Assembly: GCF_000738735.6 (NCBI RefSeq) | Contig: NC_046357.1 | Coordinates: 73,515,248 to 73,579,247 of the forward strand | Direction of reading: 5' to 3' | Origin: Corvus cornix cornix | Taxonomy: Eukaryota > Chordata > Aves > Passeriformes > Corvidae | Length of the DNA: 64,000 nt | Shown here: piece by piece, positions 11,301 through 23,846 of the stretch | How positions within the stretch are numbered: position 1 is the first letter of the stretch | How the letters are laid out: every line of letters begins with the position of its first letter | Program-made: the position numbers and the translations under genes | Notes under the pieces: model-generated | What the model was told of the DNA's origin: nothing | Database searches by the model: none | The model's input: the letters and a program-made list of their open reading frames with translations, nothing else

Positions 11301-14300
11301 CTTTTTGTGAGACATATTACCCTACAACTATACCTACTTTCCATAACTATTCTGGTGACAATTTCCCCACCATCCCAATTCTGGATGATGTTAGTGGATG
11401 CTATTGTACTGAAAAAGAGGCACTGTGCAGCAAGAAGAGCCATAACTACTTTTGGTCCATTACTGGTAGGGTATCAGGACATTATTAAGCCATATGTCTT
11501 TTTGAGAGGAATTGGAAGTTATCATTAGCCACCAAGAAACTGTCTTTCCATTTTTTTTTCCTTCAAGCACTGATAAAAGTGCAGCACACAGCCGAGCAAG
11601 CCAGACAATGTACACACGCATGGAATTCTTGTAATTAATAAAAAAATGACGTAGTGTGTAAGATACTAATGTTTATAAGGTTATAATAATGATTATTGCC
11701 TTCAGTATTTGGATAGTAGCCTGGGGGTTTTTTTTGTATTCTTCTCTGCTAGTTTCTTTGACCCTCTGCCAGCTTGTTAGAGGAGGCTGCCAAGACTTAT
11801 TTGTGTATGTTAAAGCTGTGCTGGGATGTTACCTCAATATCAGCACTGCCAGCAAGACAGCCACAGTTAATTAACTAATGTCTATTGCCCTTGAAGCCTC
11901 CGAATCCAAATAGAAAGAGTGGCAGCATTGTGCCCTATCATCTGAGAAAACAGGAAAGAGAATGCCGAGACACAAGTTATTTTGTGTTTGGATGGATATA
12001 GTTAGCACAGGGTACAAACTCGTCACATTCCGAAGAACGGAATCGCGGGGACGCAGAGGGCTGCGAGCTGCAGCGTTACTGAAGATCTCCTGCCCACACT
12101 CAGATCTGACAAGGCACCAGCCAAACCCTGCCTGGGAGCCATATGGCTCTCTGTTCTCTCTCCAAGGCTAGCACCTGTCTTCTGGCATCTCAGTAAGTCT
12201 TTTCCTTCACACCAATTCACATCTACCTACACCTGTGTGGGTAAACACGCTGCTCCGTCATCTGGACACGAACTCAGCCTAATTCTATGCCTGGCGGTTC
12301 AGATTTGGCACTTCTACATAGTTATATATCCTTAATCTACACCCACAGCAATTACCCTTCATGATCTCTAATAGATCCATCCCCACGAGCTTCAGAATGT
12401 ATTTTTAAAGTGAAAAATTAAATTATTGGCTAAAACTGTGGCTGAAAAATAAGCAGTGGAACGTAAAACTTTAAGCAGAAAAAACCCCCCATACAATTAT
12501 AACATCTAAAAATATTTTTAAAGACAACTTGCCTGATGAAAACACCATATATGTGTGTTTGTTGTTCAATAAATTACATAATTATTCAAAAATGACGAAT
12601 TACAGAAAAGTAGATCATGATGAGGCCATTAACGTAGCTTTGGGATGGCCAGAACTCTGCTTTGAAACAGAAGTTTTGAACAAGTTTGAAAAAGCACAAA
12701 ATATTTAAACCATTTAGGAACATGTCAAAATCTTTAATTTAAACTAATTTTATGATTCCTGATGAATTAAGCATTTTTAAAAATCTTGTTAGGTACGTGT
12801 CTCTAACACAGATATCTGAACACATTTTATGTTCAAAAGGAGGAGCTCACACAGATGTCTGTGGTGTCTGGATACAGATTTTTTTGATCGGCCTATCCAA
12901 GCTGCTGTTCTTTATCACAACATAAAATTAAAAATTATTAGTTGTTTTGCTAAGGAGTAGCAGGATGAGGTGCACGTAATAAGGCACATTAACTGGGCAC
13001 CCACGAGAAGGACAGACCTTTAAACAAACCTCCTACAGAAGCTGCTTGGATTTCCATTTTCAAATAAATAAATAAACAAATAAATTTAAAAATGTACGCA
13101 TATATAAAATATATTTTGAAAATTTAAATATTTCCAATGTAACAGAGAAAAATTACTCAACGTATTGAGGGGAGGGGCTTAAGTCACTATTTGATTGCAC
13201 AGCCCAGGCACCCATGCACCAGGGGCAAACCCAACCATATTGGTCTACAATCCAGCAACCTTCCTGTGAGCACAGGTCCTATTCCTATCTCCTATTTCAC
13301 TCAACAGTTTAGAGAAAACACTGCTAAATGCATGGGAATAACAAGAATAGTGGTTCTGACACCAATTATCTTATCCTTGTCAGCAAGAGGGTTTCTTTGC
13401 TCGGCAGCTCTAAAGACATGCTGCCTTTTATAAATTATTAGTCTAAATAAAATAATGAAAAAAATTGTCAAACATTCCTCTTCCTCAGTTTCATTGTGAA
13501 AGAGTTTAGCTAGGCACACCAAAAAAAAAAAAAAAAATTCAATGAAAATGCATTTTAGATACTTACCCTTGTAGAAATGGTATGAATTTAAAATTAGATT
13601 TAAAAGGGGGAGCAAAAGTACAAACACATTTGAACAGAATAATTTTGAGGGACAGGCAATATTTATTTTCCCTGCATGCCAAGCAGTAGGAAAATATATT
13701 TAGTGTTATATTTTTTGTTTTGAAGAACTAAATGAAAAAATAGCACACAATGTAACATTATGGTAACAAAAGAAACAGACTTCAAGGAAATAATGTATTT
13801 TATACAGAGAAAATGGGAGAAATACATTTTATTCTCCTCTGTAAAAATGAAATGAAATGAACAGGAGGTGTAGTGGGGTTGCCAGTTATTCAAACCTCAA
13901 ACAAACAAAAAAAAAAAGTATCAATTTGTTACAAGTCTTGTATGGTATTGAAATATTAAAGAAAACCAGAAGATTTAACCATTCATCCAAAGGTGGAGTT
14001 TGGTTTTAGACACAACATATTTTTCAGAAATAATACAGGAAGACAAAAGATACAAAGTTTCTGCTAATCAATCTGGAACCATGCAAAAAAAAAATTTGAT
14101 TCCTCTATATGGCAGAGCTCTGTTAGAATATTTTGTTCCTAAAACCATGACTTCTATCCTTGGTACATTCCAAAATGTCACCTCTCATTTTTATTTCTGG
14201 GAGAATTTCAGGAATGTGTGGAGTTATTATTACTTTGTCATTCGCTTATGTTTTGGAAGTTTTATTACTGTGCAGTTCAGAAGAAACTGAAAAAACTTAC

Positions 14301-16427
14301 AAAAACATAAAAGAGGTTTACCCATAAAAACTCTACATCTGTTACATCATCCTTTTGAAAGGGTATTTTTAGGGCCTGGTGTTACAAAATCTACATCAAT
14401 TTTCTTTTTAAAAAAACCAAGCTGAGCAAAAAAACCAAAGCAAACCATTACAATACTTGAAATAAAAAGTTGTAACACAAAAAAAAAACAAAACCAAAAA
14501 AACTTACTCTATATATTTATTAGGTTCCTGCTTTGCCAGTCTGCATGCTACTTTTGTAAAGCCTCAGAAAATAGCTTATAATTAGAGCCTATATATTGAA
14601 TATTTTGAAAATTAAGAGAGTGTTTTGAAAACCTTGGGAGCTTTTCATGTGAGAAATGCTAACACTCTCTTCAGTCTTGTTATAATAAAGGGTAAAAGAA
14701 TAGGTCAGAAGGCACTTTGACCTAATTTCACAAGTGTTTCAAGTAGATTTTCATAATTAACCAAAGGCTTGGCTGTAATATAAGAAACTCTTTGGAAATT
14801 AAACCAGTCATTTGAGGTCAAAAAAGGTAGTAAAATTGGAATTTCAAAAAGGTGTATTTTAAGATTTATATTAAGTTCTTCACATAGACTAGAAGAAAAA
14901 AAAAAAAATTGCAACTTCTATGCAGTAAGAAGAAATACATAATTTAAGTAGAGATAAAAAATGAACAAGCAGTTGGCTTCAGTTTAGGAAAAGAAAAGAT
15001 GATGGCATGAAGTCTGGAGGAAAGTTAGTAAGAATAATGAAACTAAAAATACATATTTATAGAAATGAAGGTGCCAAATTACCACAGAATTGAATAAGCT
15101 GGTAACACTGGTGTAAGAAAAGATAATAGAGATCAATTTATTTAAGCATAGCAAACTTTCTCCCTCTCCTGCAGCAAGGTGATTGATCTGATTTTCTAGA
15201 CAAAAGGAGATGGGTGGGTTGAAGCACTCTGGGTTTGGAGAAGTGGATGTGGAACCACCCTAAACACCATTAATGAAGTTAGCAGCAGTTTAATGCAGGA
15301 ATCATTACACAATGAGGAACTAGTGGTAGAGATAGAGGGGGACCATGAATATAAAAAAAGAGGGGGAAATTAGAAAGCCATTCTTAACAGTAGCCTCACC
15401 AAGTAATGAGCTTTGGTTACACCAGTGACCTGCATCGCATCAAAATGTGATGTTGCCCAAAAGAAATAGAGGCTTTTCTAGGGCCATGCTAATAACACTG
15501 AACTAAATCCATAAAGATTTGTCTGAAAATAACTCTGGACACCTGTGTTCAAGGAAGAATTTGAAACCAGAAGATTTTCATAAGATAATTTTAGACTCAT
15601 TAGGGGAAAAATACACCCTTGAGCAGGGATCAGTCCTAAGACATGCCACAGCTGCAGCCTATAAATACATTGGAGGTCAACTCTAGATCAGAAGAACTTT
15701 TGAAGCCAAAATTTGCTGATATGGGTGTATAATAACAATGAATGGATTTAGGCTGGGACTACAACCCAAACTTCTGAAGGTATTTTTGATGCTAGGATGG
15801 GAAATGTATGCATCAGAAACACTGATTGTTTTTAATTTATCAAAATAAGCAAGTGTGACAATCCCCGCCAAACAGAGCAATAAACTTCGTGCTCTCAAAT
15901 TACAAAATATGTGAGTTTTTCCTGAAACAACAAATTAATGTAAATCACTGGCTGAGCCCAAATGTGTAATCTAAGAATTGGGTTTATTCTTGAAGCTTCT
16001 TGCCACACTTTTTCACAAATATGGCCTTTGCATCTGAGCTGAATTATGGATGCTCAGCTTGGACAACAGGCAAAACAAGCTTGAGATTTCTATAGAAATC
16101 ACATAGCCATGAATTTTGCTAGTTCTATTTTCATTAAGTGCTGCCAAAGAAAAATAACATGTAAAAAGTGAGCACCTGTGTGACTCACCAGCACACATAT
16201 TGCTTCTCCTGTTCTTTAAAACCATAGATGCTCTATGAAATACTTCCTGATGCTGTAGAATGTATTGCAACAGCCAACTGGATCTGCATTAAGTATGAAA
16301 TTTCCATTATGTGTCCTGCAGCAGCCCTAAAACCACAGCAACTTCAGGATATTCTCACATTGCAAATTACAGCTAAAATGCATTTATGCAAGACATATAT
16401 TAAAAAAAAAATAAATACCCTAAGGTG
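8388..16427. other. Unique AT-rich sequence, about 8 kb
   Basis: No gene or recognised transposon. It contains scattered A and T runs, for example 13520-13537, and AAAT-type low complexity near 13065-13090. Frames of 80-110 codons (for example 13301-13627 minus) are phenylalanine- and leucine-rich products of A/T runs. A G5-A7-C5 mirror-like inverted repeat lies at 10018-10034. The block at 11690-11960 is listed separately. Confidence 0.45.
11690..11960. promoter_or_regulatory. Candidate non-coding regulatory block
   Basis: A repeat-free stretch with a perfect 10-bp palindrome GTTAATTAAC at 11866-11875, followed at once by TAATG. These are homeodomain-type cores. The surrounding sequence is of mixed composition, unlike its AT-rich flanks. 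This is an inference from motif content and texture. An open frame of 61 codons overlaps it but has no recognisable domain. Confidence 0.22.
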
Positions 16428-16770
16428 TATTACCATGTCCTGCAGCCATAGGGAGGAGGAGAGAAGATCCAGCAGGCAGGAATTGTGCAGCAAGATTGAT
16501 TTATTTAATTATTTTACAAACTCTTTTATAGACTTTTTTCTTCATAGTCTAATTGGACAAAGGACCAGCCACCCCTTGGGGTGATTGGCTAAAATCCTAA
16601 AACATCCATTGTCAAAATATTTTTCTACTGTACCATAAACAAGACTTTTCAAGGTTGCAGATGGCTTGGTTGTTTACATTCTCTGCTGCCTCTTCTGTGA
16701 GAGAGAAAAGTCTCTCACGGACTTAGAAAATAGCAAGAAAATCCTCGCTAGCAGCATTTTTGTATCCACA
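16428..16770 (-). mobile_element. Solo LTR of an endogenous retrovirus (LTR family B, copy 1)
   Basis: Reverse complement of the LTR at 40765-41108; the two match along their whole length apart from divergent patches. On the minus strand it starts TGTGGATACAAA at 16770. Its TATA box TATAAAA is at 16524-16530 and its AATAAA signal at 16500-16505, and the shared sequence ends at 16428. TATA and polyadenylation signals lie about 20 bp apart, a compact layout known from alpharetrovirus LTRs, so R would be very short. No gag, pol or env sequence is adjacent. No matching target duplication is visible at this copy, so the edges may be eroded. Confidence 0.8.
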
Positions 16771-17239
16771 GACATAGAACATAAGGACACCTCAGAAAAG
16801 AGCCACTATTTTGGCATTAAATGCTGCTAATTAATTGATAACTTATCTTGCAGCCATGCCATATTCAATTTGAGTTAAAGAACACCCGAAGTTACACATA
16901 GGATTGATAACTGTTAAAGGGAATTAATTATCTGGAATACAGGACCCTTTAATAGGAAGTGTCTACTTCTCACAAGATCCTTCATAAAGTGTATGACAGT
17001 ATTTTATTTTTTAAGTTACTCTATCCTCTTTGGACATCACCACTTAGCTGGTAGAAAATGTCTTCAATGTCAGATGTTTTTCAGGTTAAAGCAGTAGCAG
17101 CAGCATGTATTAAAAAGATATTAATAAAATCTCTTGCAATTCTGACATGGTTTTTAGAAAGCTTCATCTTCTTGAAGAGCACCTCTACATTAAGCTTTAT
17201 AGTGGCAAATAATTTATTATGGCATTCCAGGTTAAGGAC
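16771..17239. other. Unique sequence
   Basis: AT-rich with no recognised feature between the LTR and the trinucleotide repeat. Confidence 0.45.
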
Positions 17240-17318
<79 letters not shown>

Positions 17319-17336
17319 GCTGTTGTTGTTGCTGTT
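17240..17336. repeat. Compound (ATT)n(GTT)n microsatellite
   Basis: About 15 ATT units run directly into about 15 GTT units, with GCT interruptions near the right end. The phase is kept across the junction. This fits an A-to-G change that spread along part of one original array. Confidence 0.97.
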
Positions 17337-20054
17337 TTGGTTGAAACTTTTTAAAACAGACAGATAAATTTTTACCTATTCAAGTTATGTCTACTTAAAT
17401 CTTGTCAAATGTGAACAGAAAGTTATAAACAAAGCCATAATTTCAGAGGAGAATATTGTGATAATTCTGACATCAAATTTTCTTTTCAAAGCAGTGGTGA
17501 TAATCCAAGCTCAACTTTTACTGAAATGGACATTTTTCACCTTCTTTGCAAAAGGAAAGATTTTGACAATCTTGACCCCAGATCAGTGGCTGCCCTAAAC
17601 CATTGCCTTGGTTTAGAAGAGGCCCAAGGAAACACATTGCTTAGTACTCCTGGCTTATCTAAATCACTGGGATTAAATAGACTTTGTTCATATAGAAGTG
17701 AAGGAAAAACCCCAAACTGTAAAATTGGATAACACACAGTTTAGGAAATTCTTGTTTTTCTTACAGAAAGCCTAGTGAATCATTCTCTGGCACATTAAGT
17801 TGAACAATGTTTCTAGAGCTCCTTTTGAATGTGAACAAGCACCGAAATAATTTTTAAAGTCACAGAAAAAAAAGGTGATTTTTTTCCTAAGTGCAGAAAT
17901 GAAAGCATCAGGAATAATGTGCTGGAAAGTGTTGTTATTTCTGCTGTTGTTTTTATAAGGCAAGATGGAAAGAACGCTTAACTGTCAGAAATATATCACC
18001 TAAGATGGCCAACAGAACTAAGGTCAAATTGGTAAATCAGCCTCCACCTTTCAGTACATCCTTCCAGAAATTTCTGCTGGAAGACAGAATACATTTTGCT
18101 GCTGCCTAGAATTTTTAGTTAATATTACTTCCAAAGCTGTTTTTATGTTAGTGGAGGCTCCATAGCTATATTTTTTTCTCGTGGGAGGTCTGAGTGTTTG
18201 TGCTGACTTGGATCTCTGGACAATTTTGTGTTGTTACCTGAACAGGATGCCTAAGAACACTAAATCTGTCTATTTTGACATCTATTATAACTATTCTGAT
18301 CAAACTGGAAAGGTTCCTTCAAGCTGTCAGAGCTTCCAATCCAATGGTGCATAGGATTCAAGGAAAGTACCCCAGGCATGTTTAAAAGGAAAATGCCAAA
18401 ATATGTCTTTATCTCCATGAAAAACACCAAACAGTGCAAAGGAAGGTACAAAACATTGCAGCAACACCACAGTCACACCTAATTGGGAAGGAAACTTCAA
18501 CTTAATCTCTCCCTGGCAAGCCGTTTATGCTCTGGAGCAGGATAACGGAAGGCATTTCCTCACCTGTATGTTTGCTGACGTCCAGTAATGGCTATTGATT
18601 TTCTAAAAGACAAATATAAAGCAGATTTAGCTGCTGCTCACAGGTAGCACACCTGAGAGTCTAAAACTCTGAACAGGGATTTTTCTGTTGTGTGAGGAAG
18701 GTCATAAATGTTAAATTCTTTGATGTAATAATTACTGAAGACAAAGAGAACAAGCCATTCACAGACAAAAAATAAACCTCCTAGAAGTGCACATCCAGGA
18801 CATTTTCTTCCATGCACCACCTGCTCTGCTCCACAGTCCTCTTTCCATTAGGTTCTGGTCTTGCCACAGAGGAAATGCCAAGTATGAGGAGCCAGGAGAT
18901 CCAACTTCCAGTATTAAACTCGTGTGACCTGAATCAAATCTCTCAGGAAAAGCTGCCTTTGTTTTTTGAAAGTGCTCCACAAAGATGTTCTGTATGCTAC
19001 AGCTGAAACCTAATCAAACACTGAAGGGGTATGGAGATGGTGGAGGAAAAAAGCTTAACTATTAGTCACAGCAACAACAACAAGAACAACAGAGAAAAAT
19101 AAAATCTCTGAGGAGAACAGCAGCATTACTTATCTTAGCACACTGTTGTTTGGCTTTTCCCAAATGTTTTGGGCTTTTAGTTCTCTCCAACATTGTCAAA
19201 ACCAGTTACAGGCATCCTATCTTCAAGTCACAGCACTTGTCACATCCCCAGCCCGAATATGAAATTTTAAACACATTAAGCTTCTGTCTGTTCTGGTGTA
19301 AGGGACAGTTTTCCAGCTCCATTTGTCACTTAACAACCATAACACAGAAAATGGAGGAAATAAGGAGTGTCATCCAAAAACATTGTCCTGATGTGGCTAA
19401 TCAGGAAAAAAGTGAGTCAGCAGTATAAAGAAACATTGGCTGTTCTACACACCTGGGCAATTAGAGTTGATATAATCAGTGACTGGAAATCAGTACACAC
19501 ACAGGAGGTAGAGAGGAACATTCTAGATATTTTTCTATAATCCTTACAATAATATTTCATCCTGAGATCTTATATGTAATTTATTGAAATCAAAATAATT
19601 GCTTCACTGAGGCTCAAGGGTTTTGGATTTGGTCAAGAGGGTTGCTGAGGTTGAGAAGAGTAACTGAACAATATTGTCTCTGTGTGCATGTGTGTATTCT
19701 CTGGATAAATGTATGTGTCTGTGGAATCTGTGAGGAATTAAAATGGACTCAGAAAAAAGGTCTTGAGGATGAACTTCCAAAGGACAAAACTCCCCTTTCT
19801 TTTTTTTTTTTTCCTTCTGTTTCAAAGACCATAAAAAGTTTTTTAATTACCTTCTAGGATTAAGCTCTCTCTTTTCCTACAGAAATACCTCAAATTCCAT
19901 CAAGATGTATATCCTCTTAACAGATGATTGACTCTGCGGTGAGCTTGAAACCTTCATGAAAAATAATTGCTTTACAACTTTTTAAAAAGTCACACCCAAA
20001 ATTTCCTTTTATCAGAAAAATATTCTGCACCTCTAATCCCTTATCTTGGACAGA
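17337..20054. other. Unique sequence
   Basis: No gene or transposon recognised. Small open frames here (up to 92 codons at 19150-19428 plus) show no domain and no splice context that I can support. Confidence 0.45.
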
Positions 20055-20445
20055 CCACAGAACCACAGAAGATTTGGGTTGGGAAGGCCTTTCAAAACCC
20101 TCTAGTCCAAACATTCCTGCCGCAGCCAGGGACAACTTTCTCTAGATCAGGTTGCTCAAAGACTCATCCAACCTGACCTTTAAAAACTCTGATGACGTGG
20201 CAGCCACAACTCTTCACTCCAGAGTCTCACCCCTCCCATAATAAAACTTTTCCACTATTTGTCGAATCTAAATCTACTCTCTTTCAGTTTAAAACCTCTT
20301 CCCTGTCACATGGTAAAAATTCTCTCTCCATATTTATATACTGAGGACCACAAAAATGTTTCCCCAGAACCTTCTTTTTTCCAGGCTGAAAAACCCCGAC
20401 ACACTCAAGCTTTTTTCATGGGAGAGGTGCTCCATCGTCTGACAG
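20055..20445 (-). mobile_element. Old, diverged CR1 LINE 3' fragment
   Basis: On the minus strand it follows the CR1 tail in order. The 3' end is the complement of the GGTTTGGGTTGGAAGG-like stretch near 20080. Then come the complements of the 'CTCTAGATCAGGTTGCTCAAAG' region (20140-20160), the CATCCAACCTGACC region (20164), the AATCTAAATCTACTCTCTTTCAG region (20265) and the ORF2 end near 20385. It is much more diverged than the 3.5, 47.1 and 50.1 kb copies and resembles an older CR1 subfamily. The left edge is clear; the right edge fades after 20440. Confidence 0.85.
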
Positions 20446-23400
20446 CTCTCATAGTTTGGTGTCATCACCAAACTTTTAAAACCTTTAAAATCTTTTGAAT
20501 TGAGAAGGAATATAATTAGTGGGAATGACACAGGGCTAAAATCTGGTGACTGCAGCAAACACTTTTTAGTGATGGGGGATTACTAACTTCAGAATATATA
20601 AATGGGAATAAATAGTCCTGAAAGTGTCATCATGCTTTTATTCCTATTCATCCCTTTTAAAATTAAAATATTTTAAATTAACAAGATATTAATTTTCAGA
20701 CTACCTAATGTTTTTACAGTATTTAGGCTTCCATCTTCTCTTTGCCACCCAGTTTTCAGAAGTAGAAATAAGGTTTTTTCAGAAATACTTGGTTTCTTTT
20801 CATTCCATAAACACATCCACAACATCTCTGTACATGCACTCTTCATACCAAAAGTTTTGCATGTGAGGGTAAACAATAGATGTAATGGTAAACATGGAAA
20901 GGACAAAAAGCAGTTGCTGAGTATTTCTGAGCTTTCATGCAATTTAGATTACAGAATACTAATTTGGATCATAAAGAAGACGCACAGAAGGTTAAAACAG
21001 ACTTCATGAAAGTCACTGAAATCTGTGTTGAAACTACTTGTGGTGACTAATGATAATGAACTACATCTAAAGGAGTTGCAAATACCTTTTAAGTTTCTGC
21101 TTTTATGCCCAAAAATAATGCCCAAAAAGCAATATCTAGAATACCTTATGAACTGCAGAAGCACATTAGCAGGGGAGATGAAGACTTTGCACAGTGAATA
21201 GTAGGTAATGGGACCATTGTCTAATGCGGGAAAAAAAAAAAATTACAGAAAAAGGTTATTAATCCTCAACACTTGCTTTGTGCTTTAGTACCTTTCACCT
21301 CAAATTTACTCTCTTTTATGCTTCCACTTTAGTGCTTTGAGAGCTTTATGAAGGCAGAATGGAATCAATAATTCTGAAATCATAGGATGAGAGACAGACT
21401 GTCTGGCTCTGGGTCCATGAGGCATTGTATTTGGGGGGAAAGAAGAATCTGTTCAGATTTATTCAAAATATTCAGATCTCTTGCAGAATGACTCTACATG
21501 TGAGAAGACACAGAGATGATTCACGGCCCGCAGCACTGAGGCCTGTATCTTTCCACACTTTTCCTTCGCTATTACACCCAAATTTCTATTTTTTTTGGGC
21601 AAATATTTCTTCTCTAAAGTAGTAATATTCATATACTCACCGTATGTTTATCTATAAGCTCAAACAGAAAATATATGGAACACTAATAACTTGATTATTT
21701 CTGATTTTTTTAATACCTACTTTTTTCACAAACAGTATAATTGTTAAAACCCCAAGTAAATTAAAGGAATCAAGAGAGGCCCTCCAGTATTCTTCCCAAA
21801 TACAGATAAAATTCAAACTGTGGAAAAACTGGGTAACTACTGACTTTGTCTTTTATTGGCAAGAGAATAATTCAAAGTCAGCTGTGAATATTTGCTTGAG
21901 AACCTAGCAGATAAAAAGGGGAAAGAATAGAGAAACACATCATACTTCACATTTTTTTTCCCTGAAATGTTAAACATATTTCACAAATGTATGGAAACTT
22001 CTGTGATGAAGATTTTTTTGTTACAGAAAGGTACGATTTTTTTTTTTATTTTGTAAGCTTAGAAAAGATACAGATATGTAGGCAATGTGCAACAACTTCT
22101 GTTCAGTAGAACAAAATCTCTTTGGGATGCTAAGCCCAGGTTTAAAAAGTTGCATTTATGATTGGCATCAACCACTGGATGCCCCATGCTGATAAAAGTT
22201 TAAATTAACAGATGAGACATCATTTTGGCTCTAAAAGTTTCTGAAATTTTTCTGACCCTGCAGATTTTAGCGTGGTGGAATTCGTGAAGCACAAGCTTCA
22301 ACACTTTTGCACGAAATTAAAAAAAATCAGATGAGCAACAGCATTTAAAGACCAAATGAGCTGACAGACTCATTTAAGTCACACCAGCAGACTCCCACAT
22401 CACATGTTTGTTGCAATCTGTTTTACGTACCTCAGCCATCAGATTTTACCATTTTAGCAAAGAAATTATTGCAGTTGAAGGACACCAGCAGTACTCCAGT
22501 GCAGCCCATGGGTTAATTCGGTTTGTTTTAAGCAAGTACAAAGCACTGGAGCTCTCTCTTGCTGTTTTTGTGCTTCAGATTATGTGTTTGATCCATGGGC
22601 TACAGCAGAAACTCAGCTGGGAAAGCCCTTTGTAGAGATTATGTGAGCAACTGCTGCATTTAGTGCTCAGTCGAGCACTGGAATGAACACCCTCAAAGCA
22701 GATTCATCAAAACCACAATTATTCAGTCACCAAGGTGCAGGACACAGAGCAAGAAAAAATATGTGGGAGAGATTTAAATCTGAGCAGATATCAATCCAGC
22801 CTTCTGCAATAGAGAGCAATTTCAGTGGGATGAGCTAAAGACAAACCATGGGATATATCTAAACTTTTCTGAAAAAATGAAAACATTTCAATATTTCTTC
22901 TCTGAAAAAAGGAATCATATAGCCTTGCTATGTCCAAAAAACCCCCCAAGAAACCCAAACAAACAAAAAAGAGACAACCTTCCCCCTTTATTTCTGCAAC
23001 ATGGACTTAGCAGTCCCCTCAGCCCAATAAATAAATAAATAAATAAAAAAATAAATAAATAAATAAATAAATAAACACATTTATTTTGAGAGAAAAAAAC
23101 AACTTTACTAATGTTTTATGACAGTGTGCTTCTCAGGCTTTCTTTTCTATTTAAAATAACTGAGATTTGTGTGCTTGAGTTCATAGACTGTTATAATTTG
23201 GTCTAGCAAACATTAAAAATTCAATTTCTGAAATGCTAAACATACAAATTTCAGACCACAGGTGTATAAAGAGCTTTTTTGCTCATATTTTTAAAGTAGC
23301 ACAAAAACTTAGAAAAGGTAAAACATCTTGACCAGGGACTTGAGGAGTAAAAGGCTTCTCTGAACAGGAAAATATTTGAAAATTCCATAACAATTATTGC

Positions 23401-23818
23401 ATTTGTACCAATACTGCAAGCTCAACTGTGTAGATGTCAGAATAATTTCTGTACCACAATAGGCTTTTCCTGAATCTTTTTTTCAGACATATTACTGCTT
23501 CGAGAGACATATCCAGAGTACAGTTTGGAATTGCATGAAGAATTATGGATTATCCAGTGTCAGGTGTGATTGACAACATCACAAAGTTGCCTTCAACTTT
23601 TAACACAGGTTTTAAGCTTGCCTTAAAATTTGGTATACTCCAAATTATGTTAAAATACCTGAATTCTACTTTTCAGTGCAGGGCAATAATGCTCTTGAAA
23701 CCAATATCAAGATGAGGCACCAGTCTTAATTATTTTATAAATTTACAAAGATTTAAACAGTTTTACAATATTGTCTATAATTAACATCAGTACATTCCAG
23801 AGGTCTATTTTTGGTTGG
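20446..23818. other. Unique AT-rich sequence
   Basis: No gene recognised. An A/C-rich low-complexity patch lies near 22936-22970, and an AAAT microsatellite is listed separately. Frames on both strands are short and without domains. Confidence 0.45.
23026..23075. repeat. (AAAT)n microsatellite
   Basis: About 12 AAAT units with one A-rich interruption near 23045. Confidence 0.95.
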
Positions 23819-23846
23819 TTTTTTTTTTTTTTTTTTTTTTTTTTTT
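23819..23846. repeat. Poly-T run, 28 bases
   Basis: An uninterrupted T run. I see no processed pseudogene or SINE body on its right side that would make it a retroposon tail on the minus strand. Confidence 0.95.

Noticed and set aside
23819..23846. Poly-T as the tail of a processed pseudogene
   Set aside because: No gene-derived sequence or flanking target duplication could be seen next to it.
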